64,000 bases of DNA. Origin: Halobacteriales archaeon YIM A00010 (GTDB taxonomy: Archaea > Halobacteriota > Halobacteria > Halobacteriales > Haloarculaceae). This document shows, piece after piece, positions 17,165-26,306 of this stretch. Below the pieces are notes generated by a model. That model saw only the letters and a list, made by a program, of their open reading frames with translations. It was not told the origin of the DNA and did not search any database. The stretch covers positions 434,001 to 498,000 of the forward strand of contig JAKCFJ010000004.1 in assembly GCA_025041175.1 (NCBI GenBank), in the 5' to 3' direction. The number at the start of each line of letters is the position of its first letter. Within the stretch, counting starts at the first letter, position 1. The translations under genes and the position numbers were made by a program.

Positions 17165-18178
17165 CTAGTTGGCCTGCGACCCGAGGGCGGGAGCCCCAGT
17201 AATCGGGAGGGGTTCGTAAGGCTCTTCGAGGTATTCAAGATCCGAATCCGACAGGTCGATTTCTAGCGCTTCGACAGCTTGTTCGAGATGTTCGACACTC
17301 GTGGTGCCGACAATCGGTGCATCGACGACATCCTGATGGAGCAGCCACGCCAGTGAGAGCTGCGCCATCGTCACGCCTTTCTCCGCAGCGAGTTCCTCGA
17401 CGCGCTCGTTGACGGCTGGGCCACCGCCCATCCGGTACTCCTCGTGCGTCTCGGTGAGCTCTTCACCGCGAGTCGTTGCCGTCATCTCCTCGTGGGGGCG
17501 GGTGAGATATCCTTGGGCCAGTGGACTCCACGGGATGACGCCGATGTCTTCTTCCTCGCAGAAGGGGAACATCTCACGTTCGCCTTCGCGGTAGACGAGG
17601 TTGTAGTGGTCCTGCATCGTCACGAACCGTTCGAGACCCAGGTGTTCGCTGGTGTAGAGCGCCTCGGCGAATTGGTGTGTCCACATCGACGACGCGCCAA
17701 TGTACCGCACCTCTCCGCGGCGGACTGCGTCGTCGAGTGCGCGAAGCGTCTGCTCGATGGGGGTGTCATAGTCCCACCGGTGGATCTGGTAGAGGTCGAT
17801 GGTATCCATTCCCAGTCGGTCCAGCGAGTTCTCCAGTTCCTGTTCGATCGTCTTCCGAGAGAGCCCGGACGCGTTCGGGTGAGGCTCGTCCTCGTCAGAG
17901 AAGAGGTTCGTGGGGAAGTAGCATTTCGTAGCGACGACGTGTTCGTCCCGGTCGTAGTCGTCGAGAACGTCCCCAATGATCTCCTCGGACTCCCCATTCG
18001 AGTACGCATTCGCGGTATCGAAGAAGTTGATTCCGAGTTCGATCGTGCGTTCAATAATTTCGCGCGACCCCTCCTCGTCAAGTGTCCAGTCGTGAAGGTC
18101 GCTCACACCGAAACTCATCCCGCCGAGACAGAGGCGGCTAACCTTCATTCCGGTCGAACCTAAGGTCGTATATTCCAT
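17165..18178 (-). CDS. Aldo/keto reductase
   Basis: 337 residues, the (beta/alpha)8 NADPH-dependent oxidoreductase family. The N-terminus YTTLGSTGMKVSRLCLGGMS and the FFDTANAYSNGESEEIIG segment (catalytic Asp and Tyr) are typical, with VVATKCYFP (Lys) and LDLYQIHRWD-type His region (IDLYQIHRW). The NADP-binding end SVEHLEQAVEAL is present. The start codon is 2 bp from the cupin stop, so the two are one transcript. Likely role: detoxifying or interconverting carbonyls. Confidence 0.92.
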   Translation of the reverse strand: MEYTTLGSTGMKVSRLCLGGMSFGVSDLHDWTLDEEGSREIIERTIELGINFFDTANAYSNGESEEIIGDVLDDYDRDEHVVATKCYFPTNLFSDEDEPHPNASGLSRKTIEQELENSLDRLGMDTIDLYQIHRWDYDTPIEQTLRALDDAVRRGEVRYIGASSMWTHQFAEALYTSEHLGLERFVTMQDHYNLVYREGEREMFPFCEEEDIGVIPWSPLAQGYLTRPHEEMTATTRGEELTETHEEYRMGGGPAVNERVEELAAEKGVTMAQLSLAWLLHQDVVDAPIVGTTSVEHLEQAVEALEIDLSDSDLEYLEEPYEPLPITGAPALGSQAN

Positions 18179-18180
18179 GG

Positions 18181-18561
18181 TTATGGTTCTTCGAGGACAG
18201 TCACTTCAGATCCTTCCGGTTCAGCCATGAAGGCAAGGTGACTGAACGGCGAATCGGCGTTCTGTGTGTTCCCGTGCCAGTGCTCTTCATCAGGCTCGAA
18301 GACGATCAGGTCGCCCTCCGAAACCTCACGTTCTCCGTCGCGGGTCGCCACGATTCCTTCCCCATTGGTGACGTACAAAACCTGTACGCCAGTATGCGTG
18401 TGGAATTTGGTTCGCTCTCCCGGTCGGAACGTGACTTCTACTGAGCGGACGGTGTTCCCGTCGAAATCACTCGAAACACCATCCGAAACGAGCGCCGTCG
18501 TCACTTGGCCTGGGTGATCAGATTCTTCTCTGTCAGCGGACGGAATGTTTGTCACATCCAT
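18181..18561 (-). CDS. Cupin-domain protein
   Basis: 126 residues, single small beta-barrel. The first metal-binding motif is seen as FHTHTGVQVLYVTNGEG and the second as EPDEEHWHGN. It could be a metal-dependent dioxygenase, isomerase or sensor of small molecules. First gene of the cupin/aldo-keto/flavodoxin operon. A 29-bp motif at 18604-18632, shared with the promoter of the other aldo/keto reductase, lies 43 bp before its ATG. Confidence 0.88.
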   Translation of the reverse strand: MDVTNIPSADREESDHPGQVTTALVSDGVSSDFDGNTVRSVEVTFRPGERTKFHTHTGVQVLYVTNGEGIVATRDGEREVSEGDLIVFEPDEEHWHGNTQNADSPFSHLAFMAEPEGSEVTVLEEP

Positions 18562-18603
18562 GTTTTTGTACGTATTTCAATTGGGACTTTTTATCCATGA
18601 CTT

Positions 18604-18632
18604 CGATGCTAGCTGGAAACCGTTTTTATGTG
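18604..18632 (-). promoter_or_regulatory. Shared promoter/operator motif upstream of the cupin operon
   Basis: On the minus strand it reads CACATAAAAACGGTTTCCAG followed by CTAGCATCG. The ATAAAAA part can serve as a TATA box, and the GGTTTCCA...TAGCATCG part is repeated at 19622-19650 with the same order and similar distance to the start codon (43 against 48 bp). Confidence 0.55.
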
Positions 18633-18722
18633 TCCTTGTCTCTGAAGTGGAGAAGAGGATACTGGGAAATCACGTCCAAAAGAATAGATAGATTCCAAGG
18701 AGAGATCGATTTCAGATTTCGC

Positions 18723-19574
18723 TCACGTGTCCCGTTCAGCTTCTCCTAGCCGTTTCACCATCTCCGGGTCTCGATGGTCGAAGAACTGGCTTTCGTCTTC
18801 GTCCAATTCCGAAATCGTCTCCATTTCGTCCGATGTGAGTTCGAAATCGAAGATGTCGAAGTTCTCGGCAATCCGCTCGTCGTGGACCGACTTCGGAATG
18901 GCGACGACCTCGCGCTGGATGAGCCATCGAAGCACCACCTGTGCAGCGGATTTGCCGTAGCGGTCTCCAATCGTGGTCAACACGTCGTGTTCAAAGATAT
19001 TGTTCTGCCCTTCGGCAAACGGCCCCCACGACTCGTGTTGGATGTCGTGTTCTTCGAGGAATGCTGCGTCGTCAGTTCGCTGGTAAAAGGGATGGGTCTC
19101 AATCTGATTGACGGCGGGGACGACATCTTTGTGAACGATGAGATCCATCACGCGGTCGGGGTGGAAGTTGCTGACCCCAATAGCCCTGATCTTGCCTTCC
19201 TCGTAGAGATCTTCCATGGCCTGCCACGAGCAGTGAACGTCTCCGTAGGGCTGATGAATCAAAAACAGGTCCAGGTAGTCGAGGCCCAGTCGGTCCAGTG
19301 ACCGCTCGAACGCGTCCAACGTGGCCTCATAGCCAGTATCCTGTATCCAGAGCTTCGACGTGACGAACACTTCGTCTCGCGGCACATCACTCTTCTCGAT
19401 TGCCCGACCGACCGCCTCCTCGTTCCCATACGCCGCCGCGGTATCGATGAGACGATACCCCGTATCGAGTGCTTCTGAGACGCTTCGTTCGCACTCGTCG
19501 AGGTCGTCGATTTGATACGTGCCAAAACCGAGAATCGGCATCTCCACGCCGTTGTTGAGTTCGACTGATCTCAT
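18723..19574 (-). CDS. Aldo/keto reductase (diketogulonate-reductase-like)
   Basis: 283 residues, the short AKR5-type form. It starts [20 protein letters not shown]; the tetrad residues are in [15 protein letters not shown] (Asp, Tyr), FVTSKLW (Lys) and [12 protein letters not shown] (His). The C-terminal cofactor loop [20 protein letters not shown] is complete. Expected activity: NADPH-dependent reduction of ketones or aldehydes such as 2,5-diketogluconate or methylglyoxal. Separately transcribed from the cupin operon but with the same upstream motif. Confidence 0.93.
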   Translation of the reverse strand: MRSVELNNGVEMPILGFGTYQIDDLDECERSVSEALDTGYRLIDTAAAYGNEEAVGRAIEKSDVPRDEVFVTSKLWIQDTGYEATLDAFERSLDRLGLDYLDLFLIHQPYGDVHCSWQAMEDLYEEGKIRAIGVSNFHPDRVMDLIVHKDVVPAVNQIETHPFYQRTDDAAFLEEHDIQHESWGPFAEGQNNIFEHDVLTTIGDRYGKSAAQVVLRWLIQREVVAIPKSVHDERIAENFDIFDFELTSDEMETISELDEDESQFFDHRDPEMVKRLGEAERDT

Positions 19575-19621
19575 AGTAGGTCTCTGTCTACCAAATCCGA
19601 GGGACTACGGTCAGATAGCGA

Positions 19622-19650
19622 CGATGCTAATTGGAAACCGTGTTTAAGTG
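19622..19650 (-). promoter_or_regulatory. Shared promoter/operator motif upstream of the second aldo/keto reductase
   Basis: Minus-strand CACTTAAACACGGTTTCCAA followed by TTAGCATCG, matching 18604-18632 at most positions. It overlaps the stop codon of the upstream HTH_10 gene. Probable target of a common regulator. Confidence 0.55.
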
Positions 19651-20302
19651 CTCCTGTGACTGGAGCGCCGAAGAGAGAAGCTGACGCTCACCCCGCCTGA
19701 GAAGTCTCGATAGCGAGGGTTGTGAGATGTCGAGTTCCTCAGCAAGTTCCTCGGTCGATGTCTGGCGTGGGCTCTCGTAGTAGCCACGGGAGAGCGCGAG
19801 TGTCAACGCTTCGTATTGCCGGTCAGTCAATCCAAACGGGAGATCGTCGTCCGATGCAGCGGAAGTAGCGGTTATAGAGGTGAGGTCGAGCGAGATTCCG
19901 TAGTTCTCACAACGGGTCCGAGACTCCACGAACGCATCACGGTCTTTGTACACTTTCTTCTCGTACCACCTCCGGTGTGACGACGGTCGGTTCGAGCTTT
20001 GCGGCTACGGAACTGCCCCCGTTGAATACTTCCGAGATTGAGTCGTCAAGGTCTATGGTGAGGTTGTGGACTGTTTGCTCGCCCGCGTAGCCGATCGTTG
20101 TCGCCTCTGAGACCTCATCCAGAGCTTCCAAGTCGGCTTCTGAGACGTTGACTTCGGAATCAATTTTGACGATGAACATCCGGGCGTCCTGTTCGAAACA
20201 GAGTCCGTGAACGCACTCAATTTGGTCTGGTGGGAGTCTCTCAGTGATATTGACCAGTGGGAGAGAAGGTGAACTGAGGCAAAACTCAGTCGTAATTGTC
20301 AT
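19627..20302 (-). pseudogene. HTH_10 (bacterio-opsin activator-like) regulator split by a frameshift
   Basis: The N-terminal part (20302 down to about 19967) is the sensor-like beta domain seen in Bat-type regulators. The C-terminal part continues in another frame from WYEKKVYKDRDAF to the HTH_10 domain (LTDRQYEALTLALSRGYYES, then EELAEELDISQPSLSRLLRR). The break lies near CCGGAGGTGGTAC at about 19965-19975, where one or two bases seem to be missing. Either the gene is recently inactivated or there is a sequencing error. If active, it is the obvious candidate to control the two aldo/keto reductase promoters beside it. Confidence 0.75.
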
Positions 20303-20528
20303 GGGAGTAATTATGCATCGCAGGGAGTTAACGCTCAGGATTGCCCGGGTATATAAGTAGACTTCTGTGTGATTGGTAAAATCGCACAGGTGTCTAATGG
20401 GTTTTAGTTAGAAAGCGGCCGCTTGCCTGAAGTCAGGCAGCTGGTTTTCTCATGCACATCATATGCTGAATATATATCTGCAACTCAAATTTCACAGGGG
20501 ACCGCACATGACGAATTGACCTACCTAG
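20303..20528. other. Intergenic region between two HTH_10 genes
   Basis: Holds TATA-like GGTATATAAGT at about 20347-20357 (minus-strand use for the 20302 gene) and a short inverted repeat GCCTGA/TCAGGC near 20433-20448. No coding frame is convincing. Confidence 0.4.
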
Positions 20529-20555
20529 TTTCAGCTATCGAGACGATGGCGTGAG

Positions 20556-21176
20556 ATACCTCGCGTACAACTGAAGTTCGACGCTGCGGCCAGCGACGAT
20601 TGGCTGGCCGATCTGTCGACAGAGTTCCATCTGCTGGCGAGTCGTCTCACCAGCGATGGTTTGCTCGGGACCGCAGATATCGAGACGCCGGACACAGCCA
20701 TCATCGTCCGTCACTTCGACGACGCTCCGGAGGTGCGCTCGTCCGAGGCCGTACATACTGATGAGGAGACTGTGTTGATTCAGTACATAATCCCGAAACC
20801 GGAGTCGTACGACGCGCTTCGGGCGTCGGGAAACTTTCCACGATTTCCCGCGCTCATGCGGGACGGGGGGCTCCACACCGAACTGACGGCCTCACACGAG
20901 CGCTTGTCACAGTTCACCGACGAGCTAGCGACAGCCGACATTCCGTGTGAAATCCTGTCGCTGACGCAATCTCCCGATCCGGTGGAACTGCTCACGGAGC
21001 GCCAACGGCAGTTCGTCACCGAAGCAATCGAGCGCGGCTACTACGACAGTCCCCGCGGTTGTACGCTCACCGAGTTTGCAGGAGCGTTCGACGTCAACAA
21101 ATCTGCTGCGAGCGGGATTCTTCTCCGCGCCGAAGGCCGGATTATCAGGGAGTTTATGAAGGACTCGGCTGCATAA
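20556..21176 (+). CDS. HTH_10 (Bat-like) transcription regulator with a lost canonical start
   Basis: Homology to the paralogue at 31136-31795 begins at 20556, where PRVQLKFDAAASDDWLADLS matches the paralogue N-terminus, but the codon aligned with its ATG is ATA. The frame is closed upstream by TAG at 20526 and has no ATG, GTG or TTG until TTG at 20661. The rest is intact: sensor-like domain, then HTH_10 (LTERQRQFVTEAIERGYYDS, LTEFAGAFDVNKSAASGILL). It is therefore either translated from TTG without its first 35 residues, from a non-canonical ATA, or dead. It precedes the prolyl iminopeptidase gene. Confidence 0.6.
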   Translation: MPRVQLKFDAAASDDWLADLSTEFHLLASRLTSDGLLGTADIETPDTAIIVRHFDDAPEVRSSEAVHTDEETVLIQYIIPKPESYDALRASGNFPRFPALMRDGGLHTELTASHERLSQFTDELATADIPCEILSLTQSPDPVELLTERQRQFVTEAIERGYYDSPRGCTLTEFAGAFDVNKSAASGILLRAEGRIIREFMKDSAA

Positions 21177-21406
21177 ATAGATAGGAGAGTGAATCGGCCC
21201 AGTGGCTCCGACTTGGGTGAGGTGTTCATACCGTCTTCAGTCAGCCAGTTCCGATGAATCGACATCGGGAAGCGGATTTCGGTATCAAAGCCTGCTTGAT
21301 GGTGTGAACGGTACACAGCAGGACGAGTTCGCGGCACCCATCGTAACCAGAGTCACAACATCACGACCGATATATTTTAATCTTGCTATCTCAACGAATC
21401 TATGAC

Positions 21407-22363
21407 ATGGCTGAACTCTACCCACCGATAGAACCATACGACCAGGGAATGCTCGATGTCGGCGACGGAAACCGTGTGTATTGGGAGGTCTGTGGCAATC
21501 CGGACGGCAAGCCTGCCCTCGTCGTTCACGGTGGTCCGGGATCGGGATGCACACCACGCCACCGTCAAGACTTCGATCCAGACCGATATCAGATAATTCT
21601 CTTCGACCAGCGAGGGTGCGGGCGCAGCACACCACCCGCGAGCGATCCCGACACGGACATGGACTGTAACACCACGAACCATCTGCTCGCCGATATGGAA
21701 CAGCTACGCGAGCACCTCGACATCGAACGATGGTTGCTGTCCGGCGCTTCGTGGGGGTCCACGCTACTCCTTGCCTACGCCGAGCGATTCCCAGATCGGG
21801 TATCGGAAATCGTGATCTTCGGTGTCACCACCACTCGACAATCGGAGATTGACTGGCTCTACCGGGGCATGTCTCGATTCTTCCCAGAAGAGTGGGATCG
21901 GTTTCGATCCGGCGTACCTGATGCGGATAACGATGACATCGTTGCCGCCTACGCACGCCTCATGAACGATCCCGACCCAGAGGTACGGACCCGAGCTGCG
22001 AAGGAGTGGTGTGTATGGGAGGACACCATCATCTCTCAGGAGCCGAACGGGACGGCGAACGTCTACACCGGTCGTTCACTGGATGAGAAACTATCGCTCG
22101 TTCGTATCGCCTCACACTACTTTTCGAACGGTGCATGGCTGGAAGAGGGCGAACTGCTACGCAATGCCGACCGCCTAGCCGGTATCCCAGGTGTTCTCAT
22201 TCACGGTCGCCTTGACCTGGCCGCCCCGCTCGATACTGCGTGGGAGCTTGACCGCGCTTGGCTCGATGCGGAACTAGTCATTATCGATGACTCGGGTCAC
22301 ACCGGAAGCGACACGATGACCGAGCGCAAGCGCAGCGCGCTCGATACATTCGCTCGGCGGTAG
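21407..22363 (+). CDS. pip: Proline iminopeptidase, alpha/beta hydrolase
   Basis: About 318 residues from the ATG at 21407. Family S33 peptidase that removes N-terminal proline from peptides. It has the oxyanion-hole motif VVHGGPGSGCTPRHRQDFDP, the DQRGCGRSTP loop, the nucleophile elbow GASWGSTLLLAYAE, the catalytic Asp in HGRLDLAAP and the catalytic His in DSGHTGSD. Length and motif order match bacterial Pip enzymes. The upstream ATG at 21383 adds eight residues without family support. A TATA-like TATATTTTAAT lies at 21370-21380. Confidence 0.95.
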   Translation: MAELYPPIEPYDQGMLDVGDGNRVYWEVCGNPDGKPALVVHGGPGSGCTPRHRQDFDPDRYQIILFDQRGCGRSTPPASDPDTDMDCNTTNHLLADMEQLREHLDIERWLLSGASWGSTLLLAYAERFPDRVSEIVIFGVTTTRQSEIDWLYRGMSRFFPEEWDRFRSGVPDADNDDIVAAYARLMNDPDPEVRTRAAKEWCVWEDTIISQEPNGTANVYTGRSLDEKLSLVRIASHYFSNGAWLEEGELLRNADRLAGIPGVLIHGRLDLAAPLDTAWELDRAWLDAELVIIDDSGHTGSDTMTERKRSALDTFARR

Positions 22364-22626
22364 TCGATAGCGGGTCCGGCGAGCTTGAAACTGAACAGTA
22401 AGTCCTTCTAACGAGTTCTGTACTGTCCGTCACTACTCGTATGGCCACTGATACAGGCCTAGATCGTTTTCCGACCCAGCGACTCAAAAACAGCAACGGT
22501 CGTGCTCCCAATAGGATAGAACGTGTCTGGAGCCACTAGGTGGGATTCTTAATATATCAAGGATCGGTACTGATGCTATGACAGCCTGCCCCATCCACAG
22601 CGCGGACTCGAAGGAGCAATTAACCA

Positions 22627-23625
22627 TCAATCATTTATGAGAAGGAGTTTCCCACGGAAGTCCCCGTCTTCTGCTAGACGATGTGCGTCGGCAACCTCCT
22701 CAAAGCTGAAACGTCCATCGATGTGTGGTTCGACGACTCCATCATCGACGAGTGCAGCGATATCCGCGAGTTCCGCGCCGATACGTTCTTGCCGCTCGCC
22801 GAGGAGCACGGGAAGAATGACGAGCACGACCCCAAGTGAAAGCGAGTTGGCGTGCATGGGGGAGAGATCCTGCGTCGAGCTTGACTCGGTTGTCACCACA
22901 GTACCGTACGAGCGGACCGCATCGAAGGCTGTTTCAAGGTGATCGTCGCCGATGGGATCGAACACGACATCGAATCCGTCGCCGCTGGCGTGTTCGTCGA
23001 CGTATGTCTCCACATCCGTTGCAGTGTAGTCGACGGTGGCGTCGGCCCCGAGGCTCGCGGCGAGCTCTCTCTTTTCCTCCGAAGAGGCTGTTGCAGTCAC
23101 GTCCGCGCCGAACCAGTCCGCAAGTTGCACCCCGATATGGCCCACGCCACCGCTCGCTCCGTAGACAAGCACCCCGTCGCCGATGTTGACCGTTGTCTTG
23201 TCGGCAAGCATCTCCCATGCTGTGAGCGCAACGACCGGCAGCGCGGCGGCGTGTTCGAGCGGAAGTGACTCGGGAGCATGAGCGAACGTGCCGGCGTGGC
23301 CGACCACGGAGTCCGCGAGCGCGCCTTGGTGGCCCGCTCCGCCGGGCATCCCATATACCTCGTCGCCTACATCGAACTGGTCTACGTTCTCCCCGACGGC
23401 GTCGACGACACCCGAGACGTCACAGTGAAGGATCGCAGGAAAGTCGGGGGTAAAGCCGGATAGGCGTCCCTGACGGATCTTGTAGTCGACGGGATTTACA
23501 CTGGAGGCAGTAACGTTAATACGGATCTCGTTCGCTTCAAGAGCGGGTATTTCGACAGTCGTTCGTGTGAAAACGTCCGGATCGCCGTACTCTTCGATCA
23601 CGTGAGCGGTCGTTTCTGCCGGCAT
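22627..23625 (-). CDS. NADPH:quinone reductase, zinc-independent MDR family
   Basis: 332 residues from the ATG at 23625; the longer frame to 23715 adds a 30-residue tail not seen in the family. The N-terminal GroES-like domain (NVTASSVNPVDYKIRQGRLS) lacks structural zinc cysteines, as expected for quinone oxidoreductases. The Rossmann motif is YGASGGVGHIGVQLADWFGA with AATA-type specificity for NADPH likely. It should reduce quinones or enones and protect against oxidative or electrophile stress. Confidence 0.92.
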   Translation of the reverse strand: MPAETTAHVIEEYGDPDVFTRTTVEIPALEANEIRINVTASSVNPVDYKIRQGRLSGFTPDFPAILHCDVSGVVDAVGENVDQFDVGDEVYGMPGGAGHQGALADSVVGHAGTFAHAPESLPLEHAAALPVVALTAWEMLADKTTVNIGDGVLVYGASGGVGHIGVQLADWFGADVTATASSEEKRELAASLGADATVDYTATDVETYVDEHASGDGFDVVFDPIGDDHLETAFDAVRSYGTVVTTESSSTQDLSPMHANSLSLGVVLVILPVLLGERQERIGAELADIAALVDDGVVEPHIDGRFSFEEVADAHRLAEDGDFRGKLLLIND

Positions 23626-24032
23626 GCTGGGCCATAGTTTGGCCGCCAGTCTGGAATATGCAACGTTGTCGGCGAACGATGAATACCCCGTGTTGAAGGT
23701 CCCAGCATGATTCAAGGTGGAGCCCCCGGCCGCACGGAGCGACCGGCGGGAGCGAGTAGGCCGGAGCGGATACCAACATGGGATTACGCAACCGCATGAC
23801 GGTGCAACTCCACTCCCGAACGTTTACGTAACGTTGGGTAGCGATGCGGCGTAGTCGGTGACCTCCGAATGTTATGTCTAATATATCAAAAATAATAAGA
23901 TATGCGTGACGAGGCACTGTCCATACGACCTCCGCAGGAGTTCGTTCGTCGAGCGCTTGATCGGTCGTTGCCGGTTGTAATAGCGTCCCCTCAGCGTCCG
24001 ACCGGGATGCCCGCGAGGCAGCGCTCGCCGCG

Positions 24033-24590
24033 TTGTCGGTCGTTCCTGACAAGAGCGAGGCGTCGGGGCCGAAACTCACCTACGAGGAGCACCAGCCTCT
24101 CCTCTGGGGTCTTCGACTTCCGGTTCAGCGGGTCCATCGCCAGCTGGACGAGCGGTACCTCCGCCCTGCACTGGCGACCCACCCGGCGACCGACGCGCTC
24201 CGCCAGGAGGTCTCGCAGTTCGGGGTCGACGCGGTGGTGATCGAGCCCGGCGTCGTCGCTACCGAGTTCTACGACCGCGTGCTTTCGGATCGACGCCATC
24301 GACCACATGGGGGCAGACGCCGATCTCTATCGCGCGCTGGGCACCGTCGACACGATCGAGAAGGGGGGCCGGGGATCGATAGCCCGGATCGGGTAACCGA
24401 CGTGATCCTGTGGGCAGCGACGGCCGACCGTCCGAATCCGGCCTACCGGGTCGGTCCCCTCGCCACGCTCAGTACCGCCGTCTCAAGCGTGGTGCGGGGT
24501 CGAGTGCGAGACCGAGCGTCCCGCGCCGGCGTCCGGATCATCAGCAACGACCTAGTGCAGCGCTTCCTGAATCAAGGTTCCCCGTCGTGA
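24033..24590 (+). pseudogene. Degraded short-chain dehydrogenase/reductase
   Basis: The recognisable part is DALRQEVSQFGVDAVVIEPG then VVATEFYDRVLS, the conserved C-terminal half of SDR enzymes. The Rossmann TGxxxGIG motif and the YxxxK site are absent. Several shifts and basic stretches (RRHRPHGGRRRSLS) interrupt the rest before DVILWAATADRPNPAYRVGP. Its end abuts the truncated 3' end of glpA, so a rearrangement has probably joined the two. Confidence 0.6.
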
Positions 24591-24601
24591 GTGTGGTTCG
24601 T

Positions 24602-25831
24602 TCAGGTGTCGATAACGTCCGCATCGGACGGGGCTGTGGCCCCAAACTCCCGGACGAACCCGTCGAGCACGGACGGATCGTCGCTCCCGGGCAAGGGTTC
24701 CGTGGCCGTGCGACAATCGGCGGTGACGCCGAGTCGATCGCAGACGTGATCGGCAACGATCTCAGCCATCCGTCGGTGAGTCGTGAGCTTCCCGCCGACG
24801 ATGCTGGTGAACCCGGCAGTATCGTCTCGTTCTGCGTGATCGAGCAGCGTGAGCCCCCGTGAGATGGCGCGCTCGTCGTCCGTTTCTGCCGATGGGCCGT
24901 AGAGCGGTCTGACACCCCAGTAGGTTCGCAGTATCTGGACCGAGTCGATATCCGGAAGCATGGTTGCGCACTCTTCGAACACGAGATCGACCTCCCAGTC
25001 CGCCTTCGGGTAGTCGTCCGGGTCGGTGACCCCCTCGCTGGTTGTGCCGAGGATCACCCGCTCGTCGTGTGGAACGATGATGTCACCGTCCGCCGGGGGC
25101 CGACAGCGGTTCAACACCGTATCGAGTCCATCGTACTCTACCACAACCATCACACCCCGGCTCGGGCGCATATCGATGTCAACGCCAGCCAACCCGGCGA
25201 CTTTCCCGGCCCACGCGCCGGTCGCATTGACGACGTGAGCAGCGTCGATCGTCTCCGTACTGCCGTCTTCGGGGCTGATGATTCCTCCCGTGACTCGGCC
25301 ATCCGTGGTGCGGAGATCGGTGATGGGTGCTCGAGTAACGATTTCCGCACCGTGTTCACGGGCGCTCGCAGCGGTAGCCGCCGTGAGCCGCGAGGGATAG
25401 ATCACACCGTCGGGAACCCGGACAGCGCGCTCTGCATCCGGAGCGAGTACCGAGACCGTTTCCCGGGCTGTCTCGCTCGAGAGCACCTCGGTCTCGATGC
25501 CGTGTTCGCGGCACGCTTCGACTTTCTCCTCGAAGTACTCCCCGCTGTCGGCTGCGAGCTGGACGAACAATCCACCGGTGTCGGCAACGCAATCTCCGGC
25601 TATCTCCTTTAGGATTCGGTTCTCCCGGACACACGCCTCGGCACCAGCGGGATCGTCGGGCACGTAGCGCGCCCCGCTGTGAAGCAGACAGTGCGAGCGG
25701 CCCGTGGTGCCGCTCGAAAGCGCCCCCTCTTCGACGAGAGTCGTATCGAGTCCGCGCATTGCGAGATCGCGGGCGACGCCGGTCCCGGTTGCTCCACCGC
25801 CGATGACCAGTACGTCGGTCTCCAGTCCCAT
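24602..25831 (-). CDS. glpA: Anaerobic-type glycerol-3-phosphate dehydrogenase subunit A, C-terminally truncated
   Basis: FAD enzyme that oxidises sn-glycerol 3-phosphate to dihydroxyacetone phosphate and passes electrons to GlpB/GlpC and quinone. The N-terminal FAD fingerprint VLVIGGGATGTGVARDLAMRG and the GRSHCLLHSGARYV segment are intact, as is the late FAD contact TSIVGGKLTTHRRMAE. At 409 residues it lacks the C-terminal BFD-like Cys domain of usual GlpA proteins, about 540-580 residues long. glpB, glpC and glpK are not in the window. The end coincides with an SDR pseudogene, so truncation by rearrangement is likely and activity in a normal complex doubtful. Confidence 0.88.
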   Translation of the reverse strand: MGLETDVLVIGGGATGTGVARDLAMRGLDTTLVEEGALSSGTTGRSHCLLHSGARYVPDDPAGAEACVRENRILKEIAGDCVADTGGLFVQLAADSGEYFEEKVEACREHGIETEVLSSETARETVSVLAPDAERAVRVPDGVIYPSRLTAATAASAREHGAEIVTRAPITDLRTTDGRVTGGIISPEDGSTETIDAAHVVNATGAWAGKVAGLAGVDIDMRPSRGVMVVVEYDGLDTVLNRCRPPADGDIIVPHDERVILGTTSEGVTDPDDYPKADWEVDLVFEECATMLPDIDSVQILRTYWGVRPLYGPSAETDDERAISRGLTLLDHAERDDTAGFTSIVGGKLTTHRRMAEIVADHVCDRLGVTADCRTATEPLPGSDDPSVLDGFVREFGATAPSDADVIDT

Positions 25832-25856
25832 AACCGGTCTTCGGGCGGTGGCTGTA

Positions 25857-26000
25857 TCACTTCGTTGCCGATTCTACGACGCCCGTGAAGCGCCATCGAC
25901 AGTGACTACCACACATCATGTGCTCGTCGAGCACAATGTCGGTGTCGAGGTTTCGTGAGCAGTCCGAACATCGTCTTTCATTAGCAGGATCATCGTTCAC
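25857..26000 (-). CDS. Zinc-finger microprotein upstream of glpA
   Basis: 47 residues from a GTG at 25998-26000 to TGA at 25857. It carries CSDC and CGSHC, the paired-Cys pattern of small haloarchaeal zinc-finger proteins, with an acidic linker (SRNLDTDIVLDEHMM). Its stop is 25 bp before the glpA start, so it is probably the first gene of that transcript. Such proteins often act as regulators or protein-interaction modules; the exact function is unknown. Confidence 0.55.
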   Translation of the reverse strand: MNDDPANERRCSDCSRNLDTDIVLDEHMMCGSHCRWRFTGVVESATK

Positions 26001-26150
26001 GTTGCTCTCGAGCGATACGCCTCTGGCCGTCTACCGGGCGGCTATACGATCGCCTCTGGATCCTCTTAGTAGATCGGACCCGAAGCAGTGCTCCCCCCTC
26101 CCCGAATGCGGCGCTTCGGGAACACTGGTAACCAAAACACAAACCGATAG

Positions 26151-26306
26151 ATGCGTGCGATCCGTGAGACGTACGCAGGCCCCGAACAGGACACCGAGAT
26201 CGAGTGGTACTGCGACCTGGGCGAAAGCGGGATATTGACCTCGTGGCAGGAGTACCAATGCCTATGCGAGTACTCTGGAGTGAACCGAGTGTGGAAAATC
26301 GAGTAG
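26151..26306 (+). CDS. Small cysteine-containing hypothetical protein
   Basis: 51 residues, ATG at 26151 to TAG at 26304-26306. Acidic, with three Cys (WYCDLGESG, YQCLCEYSGVNRVW). Composition looks coding, but no family is recognised. It may be a remnant of a larger zinc-binding protein. It stands alone in the interval between the zinc-finger/glpA genes and the IS4-type element. Confidence 0.35.
   Translation: MRAIRETYAGPEQDTEIEWYCDLGESGILTSWQEYQCLCEYSGVNRVWKIE

Noticed and set aside
23537-24079. 180-codon minus-strand frame upstream of the quinone reductase
   Set aside because: No family signal, atypical composition, and it overlaps the quinone reductase start and the SDR remnant.
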